Shown here piece by piece: positions 11,487 through 22,489 of a DNA stretch of 64,000 nucleotides (positions are counted from its first letter, which is position 1; every line of letters begins with the position of its first letter). Source of the DNA: Marasmius tenuissimus (taxonomy: Eukaryota > Basidiomycota > Agaricomycetes > Agaricales > Marasmiaceae). A program made the position numbers and the translations under genes. A model generated the notes under the pieces. It worked only from the letters and a program-made list of their open reading frames with translations. It ran no database searches and was not told the DNA's origin. The DNA is taken from the NCBI GenBank assembly GCA_029532415.1, contig JAQOTA010000069.1:2542001-2606000 (forward strand), in the 5' to 3' direction.

Positions 11487-12985
11487 ATGTACACTCACGT
11501 AGCAAAGGTAAGTAGTATCAAAAGCCTCGAAGCTGCCAAAGCTAACTCGCACGACAGCACACGCGTCGTCTTAGTGACTCCTTTTCCATGGTTTCGACTC
11601 GACCAGGCTGTCGTCTCCCACCCGAACTGGTCCTCAAAATCCTATCGACGTGTACACCCGCAAGTCTCCTCACCTGCAGTCTCGTTTGCCGGGACTGGCT
11701 TCCGACATGTCGTTCCTGCCTTCTTGAGGGATGTCCTCTCGAAATCAAATGCATCACCCAATGTGATAGATTCCTAGCGCTCCTCGATACCGGGACAAGC
11801 TCAACTCTCTTGGACCACCTCAAATCTCTGTACCTCGTTATCAGCCGTGGTGAATGGCAGTCGACTGCTTACGGAGAACATCCTCGCTTATCAGACGAAC
11901 GACGAGGTGATTCTATGGTTGGATACGTCGATTACATCGGCGAGTTGGCCCATAGATTGAAGAAGCGAAACGTTATCAAGCACCTCTCACTCAAAACCAT
12001 CCCTGGCATCTGGGGTGGTCACGACCTCAGCGTAGAAGGACTCTTTCACGGTGCCTTTGATTTTGCCAGCCCCATCGCAAACACTTGCTTGAACATCACC
12101 AACCTCCAACTTTCATTGACACTGCCGGAGGAAGTCACCTACGTGATAACCTACATTTGCTCTTTCCCCCGCCTCGAAAGCCTCTCCCTTATCTTCACCA
12201 AACTTCAAGCTGCTCCGTATTTGATGACGTGGACGCCCTCCGCATACAGACTTCCACTCGTCACCCTCAATAATCTTCACCTTTTCGTCGTGTTTTCCAC
12301 GGAGCAGCCGACAGCCAAAGATCTTTGGAACGGGTGGATGAAGACGCATCCGCCATTATCTCTTCGCCTCAGTCACCTTTCCTTCGTCATCAATATCGTC
12401 CAGCCGCGCTACACGATCAACCCCGCACGAGTTCTCAAACTGTGTAACAAGCAGTTTCTGAAGGTCCTGCGTCTCCAACTCGTTGCTCAATTGCGCTTAT
12501 CAGATATCCCGGATGTAGATTTGTTGGCCTCCAAATGTGCGTCTGTTTTCTCTCATTTTGGTCATCTGGCTCACTCGTATCTTTCATTTTGGGAAATAGT
12601 AATCGACGTTTCGGCGCTCACTTCACTCGAAACTCTCCAGATTAAGGTCTTAGACGTTCAGTGCCGCGAATTATTGTCTTCATTTATACAGTTGCTCGCG
12701 TGTATCGTTCGACGAATCTCGTCTACAGAGCTTTGCAAGCTCACTGTCATTATCGACACACCGCTCGATGACTTGGACTCGCCTCTCGTGGAGGAAGACT
12801 GGGATTCCCTGGATAGGGCGGCTCATGCCTTCCCCTCCTTGCCCGTTGTCGAGGTGCTAATGCCGCTAGACTCGATTAATTGGGATCAGAATGAGAAGAA
12901 GGTGAAGGAGATGTTTTGGAGGTGTTGGAAGGATAGAAGATTGGTGTTACGGGCACACGAAGAGTCGGGCAAGCTGTGGCCTTGA
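11487..12985 (+). CDS. F-box protein
   Basis: Predicted 482 aa in two exons. A short first exon (11487-11507, MYTHVAK) is joined through a 50-base intron (GTAAGT..CGACAG, 11508-11557) to an open frame ending at 12985; translation could also begin at the internal Met at 11588. The F-box lies just after that Met: LPPELVLKILSTCTPASLLT followed by CSLVCRDW, a classic F-box pattern. The rest has leucine-rich spacing (LKSLYLVIS, NLQLSLTLP, PRLESLSLIF) resembling the irregular repeats of basidiomycete F-box proteins. The family binds Skp1 and presents substrates to SCF ubiquitin ligases; the substrate is unknown. No frame damage seen, so probably functional. Confidence 0.85.
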
Positions 12986-13389
12986 CCATGAAAGGCTTTC
13001 GGAGGGACCTCCAGGTGGGACTCCTCTCACGCGCTCCTCGCTCGTTGGGTCTCTTACCCATGATCTAAGGATGTAGTTGACATCGTTTCTTGCTTTTACC
13101 GCACGCTTGTCTGCAATTACTCATATGCTTCAATCCTTTTGGGTTCTCATGTTTGAATTCGGGAATGGGCCTGAACAGAACATTGAGAGCTGAACCACCA
13201 TCGAACCCCTTCCTCTTGGATAACTCGGAAAATTACCTCTGGTTTACGAGGAGGCCGCAGCAGAGTCAATAAAATTAGTGCTTTCGATACGCGTAACGCA
13301 CAAAGCCAATGTGAGAACTCGACTTTGTATCACGAAAAGCGAAGTAACTAAGCGACAAAGGGTGTAGTCCGCAAAGTTATAAGGTTATT
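12986..13389. other. Intergenic, no gene recognised
   Basis: The sequence between the convergent F-box and membrane protein genes. Short open frames only, none with recognisable features. Confidence 0.5.
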
Positions 13390-14760
13390 ATAGGTGCCAC
13401 GAGCGGAGGGGAAGTAAATCCAGGGAAGAGATACCCGTCGTCCATAGTTGAAGGTCAGAGAGGAGTCGTCGACTAGAATGACTGATTCGCATACATTCGT
13501 CGACTTCCTGACCGGATTCTACGGCAGGCTGTTGACTCATACAATAAGCAGGTAACCATTCAGAGAATAGGACTACCACTTACCACATCTCCATCATCAC
13601 TTGGAAATTGGCTCTCAAAGCCACGCGACGAAACGTCTCCCTCGCCATGAGAAGGATGGAGACCGACACTATCTGTCCTGGATTGAAAAGAGATCGGCAC
13701 GTTGCCTATATCGATCCCTTCTTCACGAAGGTGCTTTGATATTCCGACGTTCCGGAACACCGAGCACGATCTACAGTGAAGGAGGACGTGGCCAAAGAGC
13801 GCAGATCCGATACGGTATGGGAGGGGGATGGCCTCGAATGTCATCATAGGGATGAACGCCAGAAAATGAAATAGTTCTATCCTAAGAAACGCATGATTAG
13901 AGCATATCGATGATGTAGTTTTGGGATAGCGACTCACAGGTAGTATCGTTGTCCGTGTCGTAAAAGCGCTTTTGACAAATAAGGAATATCTTTCGCTATA
14001 ATCACGGCTTTTAGCTTCGCGAGAAGCCTGGGTTGCTGCGTGGTATAAGCATCAGGGGCAAGAATGAGGCCACTGCTTGCCGCAATAATGATGCAAGTTC
14101 CTCGAAATATATCGACGCTCAGCATGATTTGTATGAGCCTAGGATTGACACCGGTGTGCATGCATAGCTCCGCGCCAATCACGCCACCTTGGATAACGAA
14201 AGGACTAATCGCCATGGAAGTTCCGGAAGATATTACCCACAGAGTGAAGAGACACCGCACCACCCAAATACGATCGAAAGAGATAGCACGAGTTCGCAAC
14301 AGATGGAGCCCCCCATTAAGGTATAGTGAAGAGACCACATACACGTTACCGCGAGATTGAGTTCACGACAACGCGAGCTTTCCACCCGAGCAGCTGGCAC
14401 GAAAAGTTCATCATGATCCACACCATAAAAAGGAACTAGTTCACTCAAGATCACAGTTTCAAGTATCAGGAACGCCAGCATCACAAGCCTGATTAGACGT
14501 AGCGTTCATCCTGTAGCCGTTCGTCGGGATGGTGATGTGAACTTACCTCATTCCCACGTATACAACCTGAGGGAGGTGGAATCCGGACTTGCGCATCAGC
14601 TGAAAATCGACTCGTGTATGGAGGAGGACGTCCGACAGATCGGCCTGGCATGTTATCAGGGATCAATCTAGCGGGCCAGGAAAAGGAAACCGACCGCCAA
14701 TAAGCCCACGACAAGGCAGCAAAGATGGCACCGTTGTGATGGAAGAGTCGAGTCCATAGG
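13390..14760 (-). CDS. DUF6533-like multi-spanning membrane protein
   Basis: Multi-exon minus-strand gene. The main exon (about 14344-13945) reads through hydrophobic segments and ends AKDIPYLSKALLRHGQRYYL at a GTGAGT donor. The motif of a short helix followed by S.ALL..GQ.YYL before the fifth membrane segment is one I associate with the basidiomycete DUF6533 membrane protein family. After a short intron (acceptor TTTCTTAG) it continues IELFHFLAFIPMMTFEAIPL and then CSVFRNVGISKHL, the expected last helix and cytoplasmic tail. Exons upstream (near 14450 and 14700) are less certain, so the exact start is not fixed; a TATATAAGG element lies at about 14816-14824 on the minus strand. Role unknown; likely in a cellular membrane. 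Confidence 0.55.
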
Positions 14761-14946
14761 TTTCAAAGAATTCAGGGATTAGAGCTGAGAGGTACTCGCA
14801 GTGAGTCCAAAACACAGTCCTTATATACTCTACAATCATTGAGATGGTAGCACTTGATGAATCAGTACTCCAGTGGTCATCAAGAACCAACCATTTGAGT
14901 AAGGAACGAGAACCAACCGTAGTCCGCTACTCCACAGCCACCTTCC

Positions 14947-14973
14947 CTTCAAAATCGGGGCAAAACCCTTGAG
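14947..14973 (+). repeat. Left terminal inverted repeat core of the KDZ element
   Basis: It aligns with the reverse complement of 22753-22779 over 27 positions. The shared text is C.TCAAAA.C.GGGCAAAA..CTTGAG, with five mismatches. Similarity fades outward towards the TAGTCCGC repeat. Confidence 0.75.
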
Positions 14974-15370
14974 GCTCCTTAGGCCCTCTACCTTAAGTTT
15001 TCACCCTCAAGTATGCTGCTCAAGTAGTAGACCTCAAAAAACTTGAGTATTAACTTGACGAATATCTTAAGGAATAACTTGAGGAAATCTTGAGAGCGAC
15101 TTGAGCGGAAAAAAACACTAACTTGAGATTCACTCTGTACTGATATAGGTAGGGAACTTAAGCAAAAATTGAGTAGGGAATATATAGCCTTGAGAGAAGA
15201 AGCCAGACTTGAGCGAACATAAAGTATGGACTTGAGCGAAGAGGAAAATGAACTTGAGTGAAGGAAAATGTGAACTTGAGCGAATGATAAAGAGACTCGA
15301 GAGTATGAACATGAGTAAAAGGAAGTACGAACTTGAGCGAAGAACGTGGGCAAGAAATTGCTCAAGGCGA
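14968..15370 (+). repeat. Left subterminal CTTGAG array of the KDZ element
   Basis: About fourteen copies of CTTGAG (often ACTTGAGCGA) or its complement in 400 bases, in AT-rich sequence. Arrays of short repeats just inside the ends of large DNA transposons are usually transposase-binding sites; that role is inferred here. Confidence 0.7.
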
Positions 15371-15399
15371 GCGTATATGTGATTCAAAAACTGGGCTAC

Positions 15400-16267
15400 A
15401 TGTTCCTCCGCCTAATATCTCGCCCCGATACTTTCTCCTCGTCGCCTTCGTCGCCCGTGCGCTTGCGTTTCTGAGCCGGTAAACGAATAATCCCCGACCC
15501 CGACGAAGCCGCCCTGGGAATCTCTGACCCCGACGGTATCTACTATGTGAGTCTTTCAGTGTCATGAATATTGTACCTCGCTAATCATATCCTTCCAGGC
15601 TGAGGACGGGGAGACACGCTACCCACTACAGGACGACATCCCTCTAAGTCTGCTCACCAGCAGCCGAGAACTCCTTGCATGCTTGAAGGAGCGGGCTCAG
15701 CTCAAGAAATGGGACACGCTGGACCTCGAAAACCCCGATGACGAAGAACCTATCAACGACACCCTCATATCCGCCAGCGACGAGGAGGAGGCCGAAGCCG
15801 AAGAAGAGATTGAGGTTGAAGACGAATTGTTTGAAGTCCGAGAGGAGTTCGAAGAAGAACTATTCGAAGTCCGAGAAGAGATTGAAGACGACGACGAGAT
15901 CGTCATCACCGGTTGTTGTTTCCCTTACGAAGTCAAAGTATGGATCTATGTTTCTGTGAGTAAAACCACCTCTTCGTACCTAAACTCTCACTGACATTAC
16001 TCTCAGGATGAGGAGTGTTGCTCCATGTTCTACGTGAAAGTGTATCCCAGGAACGGGTACAAGCTCACACTCAACAGCATGAAGGCCCAATTGATCCGTC
16101 TGGGGATCAGAGACGGCGCAGCCATTGAACGAAAACACGGAGACGACTGGTTTTTCCAACCTTGGGATGTCCCTTTCGTGGCGCCGCCACAGGGAAAGGA
16201 GATAGACCTGTCGTGTCTTGCCATTCCAGGGTGGTCAGAAGAATGGACGGAGGATATGAACCCTTGA
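15400..16267 (+). pseudogene. Acidic KDZ-companion protein gene with an in-frame stop
   Basis: Three exons: 15400-15546 (MFLRLISRPD, ending SDPDGIYY), 15599-15955 (AEDGETRYPLQDD; residues 90-150 very acidic with a repeated FEVREEFEEELFEVREE coil) and 16007-16267 (FYVKVYPRNGYKLTL, GDDWFFQPWD, ending EEWTEDMNP). Introns are 52 and 51 bases with GTGAGT donors, phase 0. If the ATG at 15400 is the start, a TGA at 15472-15474 interrupts exon 1 at codon 25; CGA to TGA would explain it. An unseen upstream exon is the alternative. Exons 2 and 3 are undamaged. I recognise no family. It lies just inside the left end and upstream of the transposase, in the same direction, so it may be a conserved second gene of the transposon or the decayed tail of one. 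Confidence 0.55.
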
Positions 16268-16470
16268 CGTACCTTACCTTACCTCTCGATGATGCCTAGT
16301 ATCTACTGTATATGTCTTTTTCTTGCCAAGCCATCACTTTTCACGTTCCTACATCCCACCGCAGCCCCGAGCGATCCCCCAATTTGAGACTGCATACCAC
16401 TGCAGCATTCTACTCGCCCTCTACTGCGCTGTACCCAGTGCAGCCGGTCCTACTCATCTGCTGTCGCGAA

Positions 16471-16634
16471 CATACCGCCGCAACGTTGGGTTTACTCATC
16501 CGCTGCTACACCATACCGCCGCAACGTTTTTTTTACTCATCCGCTGCTGCAACATACTGCCGCAACATTGGGTTTACTCATCTTCTGCTGCGCCATACCA
16601 GCGCAGCATTGTTTTTGCTCATCCGCTGCTGCAA
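16471..16634 (+). repeat. 41-bp minisatellite upstream of the transposase
   Basis: Four head-to-tail units of exactly 41 bases (starts 16471, 16512, 16553, 16594), consensus CATACCGCCGCAACGTTGGG then TTTACTCATCCGCTGCTGCAA, with partial units on both sides (about 16435-16660). It ends about 50 bases before the transposase ATG, in its leader or promoter. Confidence 0.9.
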
Positions 16635-16705
16635 CGTTGGGCCTACTCACTCGCATTTAACCAAGCTTCAATCCTGCCCACACATCCACCTCTCAACCTC
16701 GCACC

Positions 16706-19700
16706 ATGACCGAAAAGCGCAAACCGACCATCACTGACCTACTTCAATCTAACATTGCGAAGCCGCCCATTGCGAAGAGAGCTCGACTGGGGAATACAGT
16801 CACCACAATAGCTCAGGACCCCTCTGGGCTCCCCGCGTTTAGTGTCCAGGGCCAAGCCCAACCTCTTGCAGGTCCATCCACGTCAGGAAAACCGGTCGTT
16901 GACGACAGAGAGACGAAGAAAGAGGAAGATGCTGATGATGATGAGGCAGCCGAGAGTCGGGCAGTGCGGGTAAGTCTTCGCGATACTTTCGTGGCTTCAG
17001 ACTCCTGACATTGAGCATTTTTTCAGTCGTCAGAGACTCTGAAAGACTTTGAAGCCATCGTCGGTGAACTTACCACCTGGCTCCTCTTACACGAATATGA
17101 CTCCAATCTCAATCTCCCTTGCTCATGCGGAACCGGTGAACGCATCGTCCAGTGCCAGGATTGCCAAGATTTTGAGATATGCTGCAAGGATTGTTGGATC
17201 TTGCGACACCGCACCAACCCTTGGCATTGGGCGAGAGTATGGAATGGGAGCTTCTTCGAGCGCTCCGATATCAGTACCCTCCGAGAGGATTTCGCTGTCC
17301 AGCTCGGCCATCACGGTCATCCGTGCCCTGTTCTCGACAAGCCGACCGGAGTGAAGTTCACGGTCGTCCACTCAAACGGGGTTCATGGCACTTCTCTGTC
17401 ATTCTGCAACTGCGGCAGTACAAAGAGAGTGCAGCAGCTAATGCGATCGAGGTTGTTTCCCTCCTCAGCTCGCGAACCCGAAACGGCCTACACCTTCGCT
17501 ATGCTGAAGGAGTATAATATACAGGCCCTACAAGGCCAACTCCCCGCCTATGACTGGATTTTCGCCCTTCGAAGGTTGACCGACAACGCGCATACCCACT
17601 TGGTCCAGGATCCTTACATGCCGTTTATGCTCGCTGTCCGAGTGTGGCGGTTTATCCACGACAGACTACGATACGGGGAGTTCTTCTCTCTGATACCTCG
17701 GACTCTTCCGCACCTTCCAGCTGGCACCTTCGTTACCCGATGCCCTTCGTGCCCAGATCCCGACATGAACATGGGGGATGGCTGGGAGGAGACACCGCAA
17801 TATCTGAGGCACCTCAACATGATGTACACTACCCTCGATGGGAACTCGAAGACCAGGCGATTCCGGAAGAGAGGTAGCGGAAAGGACCATTCCCTGTATC
17901 GCGGACGATCGTACTTCGCTGATGACAGGAAATATGCCAAGTTCCTCGCGGAGGCTGGCAAGACGAAGTTCATTGTAAGTCTTGTCGTTGTCTGTCGATG
18001 AGTCACTCCTAACATTTGTTCGCCGATCTAGGAGCCAGTACCCGATTGCGATAACGTGAAGGCCGTGACGAAGCTGACAGAACTAGCTGTGCATGGAATG
18101 GCTGTGACAGGCACAGTAAACCATCAGTGCAGCCATGTCTTCATCATGGGCGTGACTGACATGTATGGGTCCGAAAAGTGAGTTTATCTTGACACCAACA
18201 TCTTCAGGTGGCTCACATGTCTGCCAGCCAAGCAAACGTTGATGTGGCCTTCAGCCGCGGCTACACGCTTTATGGGTATGAAGACAAGAAGATCAAGTCA
18301 TCCAAATCTCATCGCAACCTCGTTCCCCACAAACAATCCTACGACGCCGAGTGCGCTTACGCCGTGAATCAACTCGTTCGGTTTGCGACGTTCAAGTATC
18401 TTTCCCGTCAACGTGAATTTGTCAACCGTCTCGAACGAGGAATACCTGTCCTTCACCTCACAGGGCACAAGGTTCGCATCTGCAAGGTCATATTCGCGCT
18501 CTTCTATCAGTGGTGCAACGGGCATTTCACTGGGGAGGGAGCGGAACAAGCATGGCCATTTCTGAACAAGGTCGCTACTTTCAGCTGTCAGGCAGGCCCC
18601 GGTCATCGTCACGACCTCCACATCACCTACTACAACGACCATAATCGCAAGAAAGTGATCAATTTGGGTAGAGAACACCTTTGACATACTGTACTGGGCA
18701 CTGACCGTTTTCTTTCGCAGCGTACTTGACAGCCCGAGAACTTGTGATCGCAGCGGCGCAATTTGAAGACCACATGTCCGAATTTCAGCAGTTGTCGTTG
18801 GTCCACGAGGACAGCGTCGCCGAGTGGTCTCGCCAGGACATGGTGCCTAAGGAGAAGAATGGATCGTGGATTGACCCGCATCACCGACCGGAGGGTGCGA
18901 AAGCTCCCACTGTTGCCAGCGTGTTGGAGGACATAGCACGCGTGGATGGTGGGGGTATATCCCTTGCTATACCGAAAGTTGGGTTGGATATCGAGGCTTA
19001 TTGGCGGAAAGCATTCGAAGCAGAGGACATACGGTATGTCAACATCCGTCCTTTGTTGCGTTCACGTTTTGACTGACAGAATCATCAGAGAGCGGATAAT
19101 CGTCCTGAAACAAAAACCTCACCTCACCCAGATGGAAACCACCACCATCGAAGACCTTCGGAATCGTTTAGTGGAGGTCTTGAATGATTTCCGCGAACGA
19201 CAGACTATAGTCACGCCCCGCCTTCCCGACCGCTTCAAAGAGGGACAGTCCGAGGACGTGGAAGGTTTCATCTTGGGGCTGCCGTCTGACATGACAAACG
19301 AAGAACGTTCGTCATATGGCACAACTCAGCTCGGCGACCAGGAAGGCACATTGCGCACGAGTCACGCCTACGACACCGTGAACGCGATTCAGAGCACCTG
19401 TCGTAAACTCGAAATCCTTTTTGTATACAAGGAATTTAATGTCTCGACTGACGCGATGCGCACTCGTATGGGGAAGAGTATCCAAAACGTGGTGGATATC
19501 CGTACTCGTCAGCTGGCGGTCTACAACAACAACCGGGCTATGCTGATACGCCTGCAGAGGATTCCCGAAGGGGTTAGTGCAGACCACTCTGAGCTCCCAC
19601 CGCTTTGCAAAGAGGACACCGAAAGGAAAGACGTCAATACGAAGCGGCGCCTTGGAGACTCCAAACGAAGGGACGGGGCTTTGTGGACGACGGGACCAAG

Positions 19701-20729
19701 TACGCTGCACAAGCTCCTGCAAATCCAACTTGGACTGGGTCGAGTCATCAAACACAGGGAACTCACGAGTGCCACTAAAATGACACGGCGAGAAGGTTCG
19801 TTCATCGTATTCTCTTCGTCATGTATCGCATCTCATATCCTCTTTACAGTAAGCTTATCGAGGTCACTCTGGGTCGGGCTTTTCCGTGCAACGAAGGAGA
19901 CCAAAACCAATAGAGATCCTGCTGAGACAGCGCTGCCAAGATCCAACGCCGAGCTCCGGGATGCAAAGCGTGATAAGCGTAAGTCATTATAACTCATGAT
20001 GGCCTATCTGATACCAACATCGTCACCTTCAGAGTTTACCAAACCTGATAACGAGGGCCGTCTGTGGACTCTCGGCGCTAGGAGAGGGCTGAATCCGAAG
20101 GATACAGCTGCCATGGACGAGTTTGAAGAAGCAGGTACGTTTGTCGTTTCGTTGTAATGTTTGTCGTTGACGTTGCTTATAAGGGGATCGAATTTCTTGG
20201 ACGAGGCAACGAGCTGAAGTATACCGGTGGATGGAAGAGTTCGAGCGCAAACACGCCGAATTCCATCGCATGATTCGTTACCTCAAGAAGATGGCCATGG
20301 TTTGGCGGCAAATCGCGGAGAGCCCCGAAGACCCAGCGAATGCCGTCGAGAAGTTGGATGCAAACCCCGAAGCTTATGCTGCGAAGTTGTGCGCTCTACG
20401 TGCTCGTGCCTCTCGTCAAGCTTCGGTGTGGGAAGACTTAGCTGAGGTAGCGCTTGCTCAGTTCGAGCAGGTATCTTACGCAGCCTTTTTCGACTTGGAC
20501 AAGCCGTTGTACCCTCGGGTGGAGATCTTTCGCAAGGAACAGTTCGAATGGGCGACTGCGTTGGACATTCAGCGGGCTGACTTGGTACGTGAATTACCCT
20601 TCGCATTCTCGGAAGTTCTTACTGACACCTGACTCGCAGGTATATGGCGCAATGAAGGCAGGTACTCAACGCTCAAAACCAGCACCCGCCGAGTCTGCTT
20701 CGAACACAAAGGGAAAGCAGAGAGCGTAG
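16706..20729 (+). CDS. KDZ-family transposase with CxC cysteine cluster
   Basis: Ten exons inferred from GT..AG introns with matching phase: 16706-16969, 17027-17974, 18032-18177, 18228-18667, 18721-19033, 19089-19795, 19850-19978, 20033-20131, 20184-20585 and 20640-20729; roughly 1100 aa. N-terminus: basic segment (MTEKRKPTITDLLQSNIAK), acidic stretch, then the cysteine cluster that accompanies KDZ transposases (LPCSCGTGERIVQCQDCQDF, EICCKDCW). The core shows family landmarks: NHQCSHVFIMGV, QANVDVAFSRGY, SYDAECAYAVNQLVRF, IPVLHLTGHKVRICK and GHFTGEGAEQAWPFLN, which matches the usual GEGxERxW block. The C-terminus has DNEGRLWTLGARRGLNPKD and a helical region. The family catalyses cut-and-paste movement through an RNase-H-like fold. 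No stop or frameshift found in the exons, so it may be active. Confidence 0.85.
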
Positions 20730-20759
20730 TCAAGAAATCCTTCGGTGAGCATTCCCCAG

Positions 20760-21240
20760 GATCTCCCTCACGATACCTCCTCCTCACGATACCTCTCCCC
20801 TCGCGCAGAGCTCCCTTCATGATATCTCTTCTTCCTCTCCCTCTCGTTCCCCTCGTTCTCTTCTCTCTCCCCGTTCCCCCTATTTACTCTCCTCGTTCTC
20901 TCCTCGTTCGTTCTCTCCTCCTCTCTCTCCTTGTTCTCCTTGTTCTCCTTGTTCTCCTTGTTCTCCTTGTTCTCCTTGTTCTCCCCGTTCCCCTCCCCCC
21001 CCCTTCTCTCCTCTCTACCTACTCGTTCTCTTATACCCCGTCCCCTCTCTCTCTCCCACCCATTCCTCTCGTTCCCTCGCTTTCTCTCTCTCCCACTCGT
21101 TTTTCCCTCTCATTCTCCCTCTCACTCTCCTTCTCACTCTCCCCCTCACTCTCCCCCTCACTCTCCCCCTCGTTGTCTTCCCTCGTTCTTCCTATCCCTG
21201 CCCTATCCCCGCCCTTCTCCTTCCCTACTCGTCAAGACTC
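20760..21240 (+). repeat. CT-rich tract with short tandem repeats
   Basis: Almost pure pyrimidine on the plus strand. It includes about six copies of the 9-mer CTTGTTCTC at 20931-20990 and runs of CACTCTCCCC near 21130-21170. Open frames through it give Leu/Ser/Pro-rich artefacts. It fills the spacer between the transposase and the GIY-YIG gene. Confidence 0.85.
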
Positions 21241-21386
21241 GATCCGGGCGTCAAAAGCCGGTCCGGGCGTCAAAATTCTGTCCGGGCGTCAAAATCCTGT
21301 CCGGGCGTCAAAACTCTGCCCGGGCGTCAAGATTCGGTTCGGGCGTCAAGATCAGGACTGGGCGTCAAGATTCCGTTCGGCGTCAA
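21241..21386 (+). repeat. 19-bp tandem array, GGGCGTCAA type
   Basis: GGGCGTC recurs every 19 bases at 21246, 21265, 21284, 21303, 21322, 21341 and 21360, with a degenerate eighth at about 21379. The typical unit is TCCGGGCGTCAAAATTCTG. It lies about 110 bases before the GIY-YIG gene start. Confidence 0.9.
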
Positions 21387-21497
21387 TCGAAGGTTTGTGT
21401 TCTATTTTCGTCGCGAGAAGCCCTTACTAATCCCAAGTCCCTCTTTCCTTCCTGTCTTCGTCTTTCTTCCACTCAAACACCTCCTCCACTCTCTCCC

Positions 21498-22139
21498 ATG
21501 TCCCACATCGTCCGCAAACCGTTGAAACCCCCCTCCGTCGCCACGAAAACCCGTAACCCTCACCGGAAATGTCGATTCCGATCCATCCAAACGCCGAAAC
21601 CCCCTCCCGTCGTCACAAAAACCCGTAAAACCAAACGACATCGTCAACTACGGTCCATCCAAACGCAATACCGCAGTCGGCGACAGAGAAGACCAAGCGC
21701 GAACGATACGATGGGCGACGTCTACATGCTGCTGGGAAGATACAAGGGGAAGACCTTTTTGAAGGTCGGGAGGTCTGTGGACAGCGAGAGGCGATTCGAG
21801 CAACACCGGAGGACATGCAAACGCGTAGATTGGACGAGAATCGGCTCATGGCCAATGTTGAATTGCCACAAAGCGGGTGCGTCGTCTTCGTTATTCTCGA
21901 AGTTCCTTCCAACTTGGCATCCCAGAGCTTTGTATACACCTGAAGATGGAGTGCTTAGGGTTCACGAGGATGGAGGTCATTTGTTGCTGTGAGTCTTTTT
22001 TTCGTCTCGATTCTCGTTCGTTTCTGAAACTTGGACAGGTGGGACGGAACATGATGAATGGTTCGAGTTAAACGGAACACCTATCGATATAGCGGCGGCT
22101 CTAGCGCAATGTATAATTTTGAAGCACCGTAATGTATAA
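21498..22139 (+). CDS. GIY-YIG superfamily protein (T5orf172/MUG113-like) carried by the KDZ element
   Basis: Three exons: 21498-21876, 21926-21988 and 22039-22139, with introns of 49 and 50 bases whose phases match. The first about 70 residues are basic and contain an internal repeat (KPPSVATKTRNPHRKCRFRS and PPPVVTKTRKTKRHRQLRS), a plausible nucleic-acid-binding tail. The domain follows: GDVYMLLGRYKGKTFLKVGR, SVDSERRFEQHRRTC, then across the splices HKAELCIHLKMECLGFTRME, a CCCG turn and HDEWFEL. This is the T5orf172 arrangement: a VY..L..KVGR strand pair with Arg, a helix with ExxIHLxL and the H.EWFE end. Relatives are GIY-YIG-fold proteins thought to bind or nick DNA. Its position inside the transposon suggests cargo or an accessory mobility gene; that is inference. 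Confidence 0.75.
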
Positions 22140-22489
22140 ACCGGCCCTCTCCTCCACTCTGTATCTCACTGAAATGTAGCGTAGAAAAGGAAAAAAAAAA
22201 CAACGCAGGATACACACTCGCCGCCGAGTCGCCTATTGGTACGTGTTCCCTCTCTGTCTGTCTGGTTCAGCTACTTACAACCTCTCCGCAGTCAACGAAT
22301 ATGTCGTCCTGGCCAGAAATCGGCCCAACCCAAGGTCAGCACTTGACCTCATAAGCCCTGCACGTCGTACGGTGCTCACATCGAACAATGGTAGCCCTCA
22401 CTACACGGCGTACTCGCCGCTCCTATGTATTCGCACAACTTATACAATATATACCGTTCTACCCTTTCATGTGTGTTCGCCCGACCTGA
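22140..22489. other. Spacer inside the KDZ element, no gene recognised
   Basis: The sequence between the GIY-YIG stop and the right subterminal array. The open frame at 22243-22494 has no recognisable features. A possible splice pattern near 22240-22320 could not be tied to a gene. Confidence 0.4.

Noticed and set aside
15697..15909. Serine-rich minus-strand frame
   Set aside because: Antisense of the acidic repeat in the KDZ companion gene.
16471..16634. CRISPR-like regular repeat
   Set aside because: Units are head to tail without unique spacers, in a eukaryotic transposon; it is a minisatellite.
20819..21430. Long plus-strand frames in the CT tract
   Set aside because: Translation is pure Ser/Leu/Pro/Phe repeat from pyrimidine runs. 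Only the part from 21498, with domain motifs and introns, is accepted as a gene.
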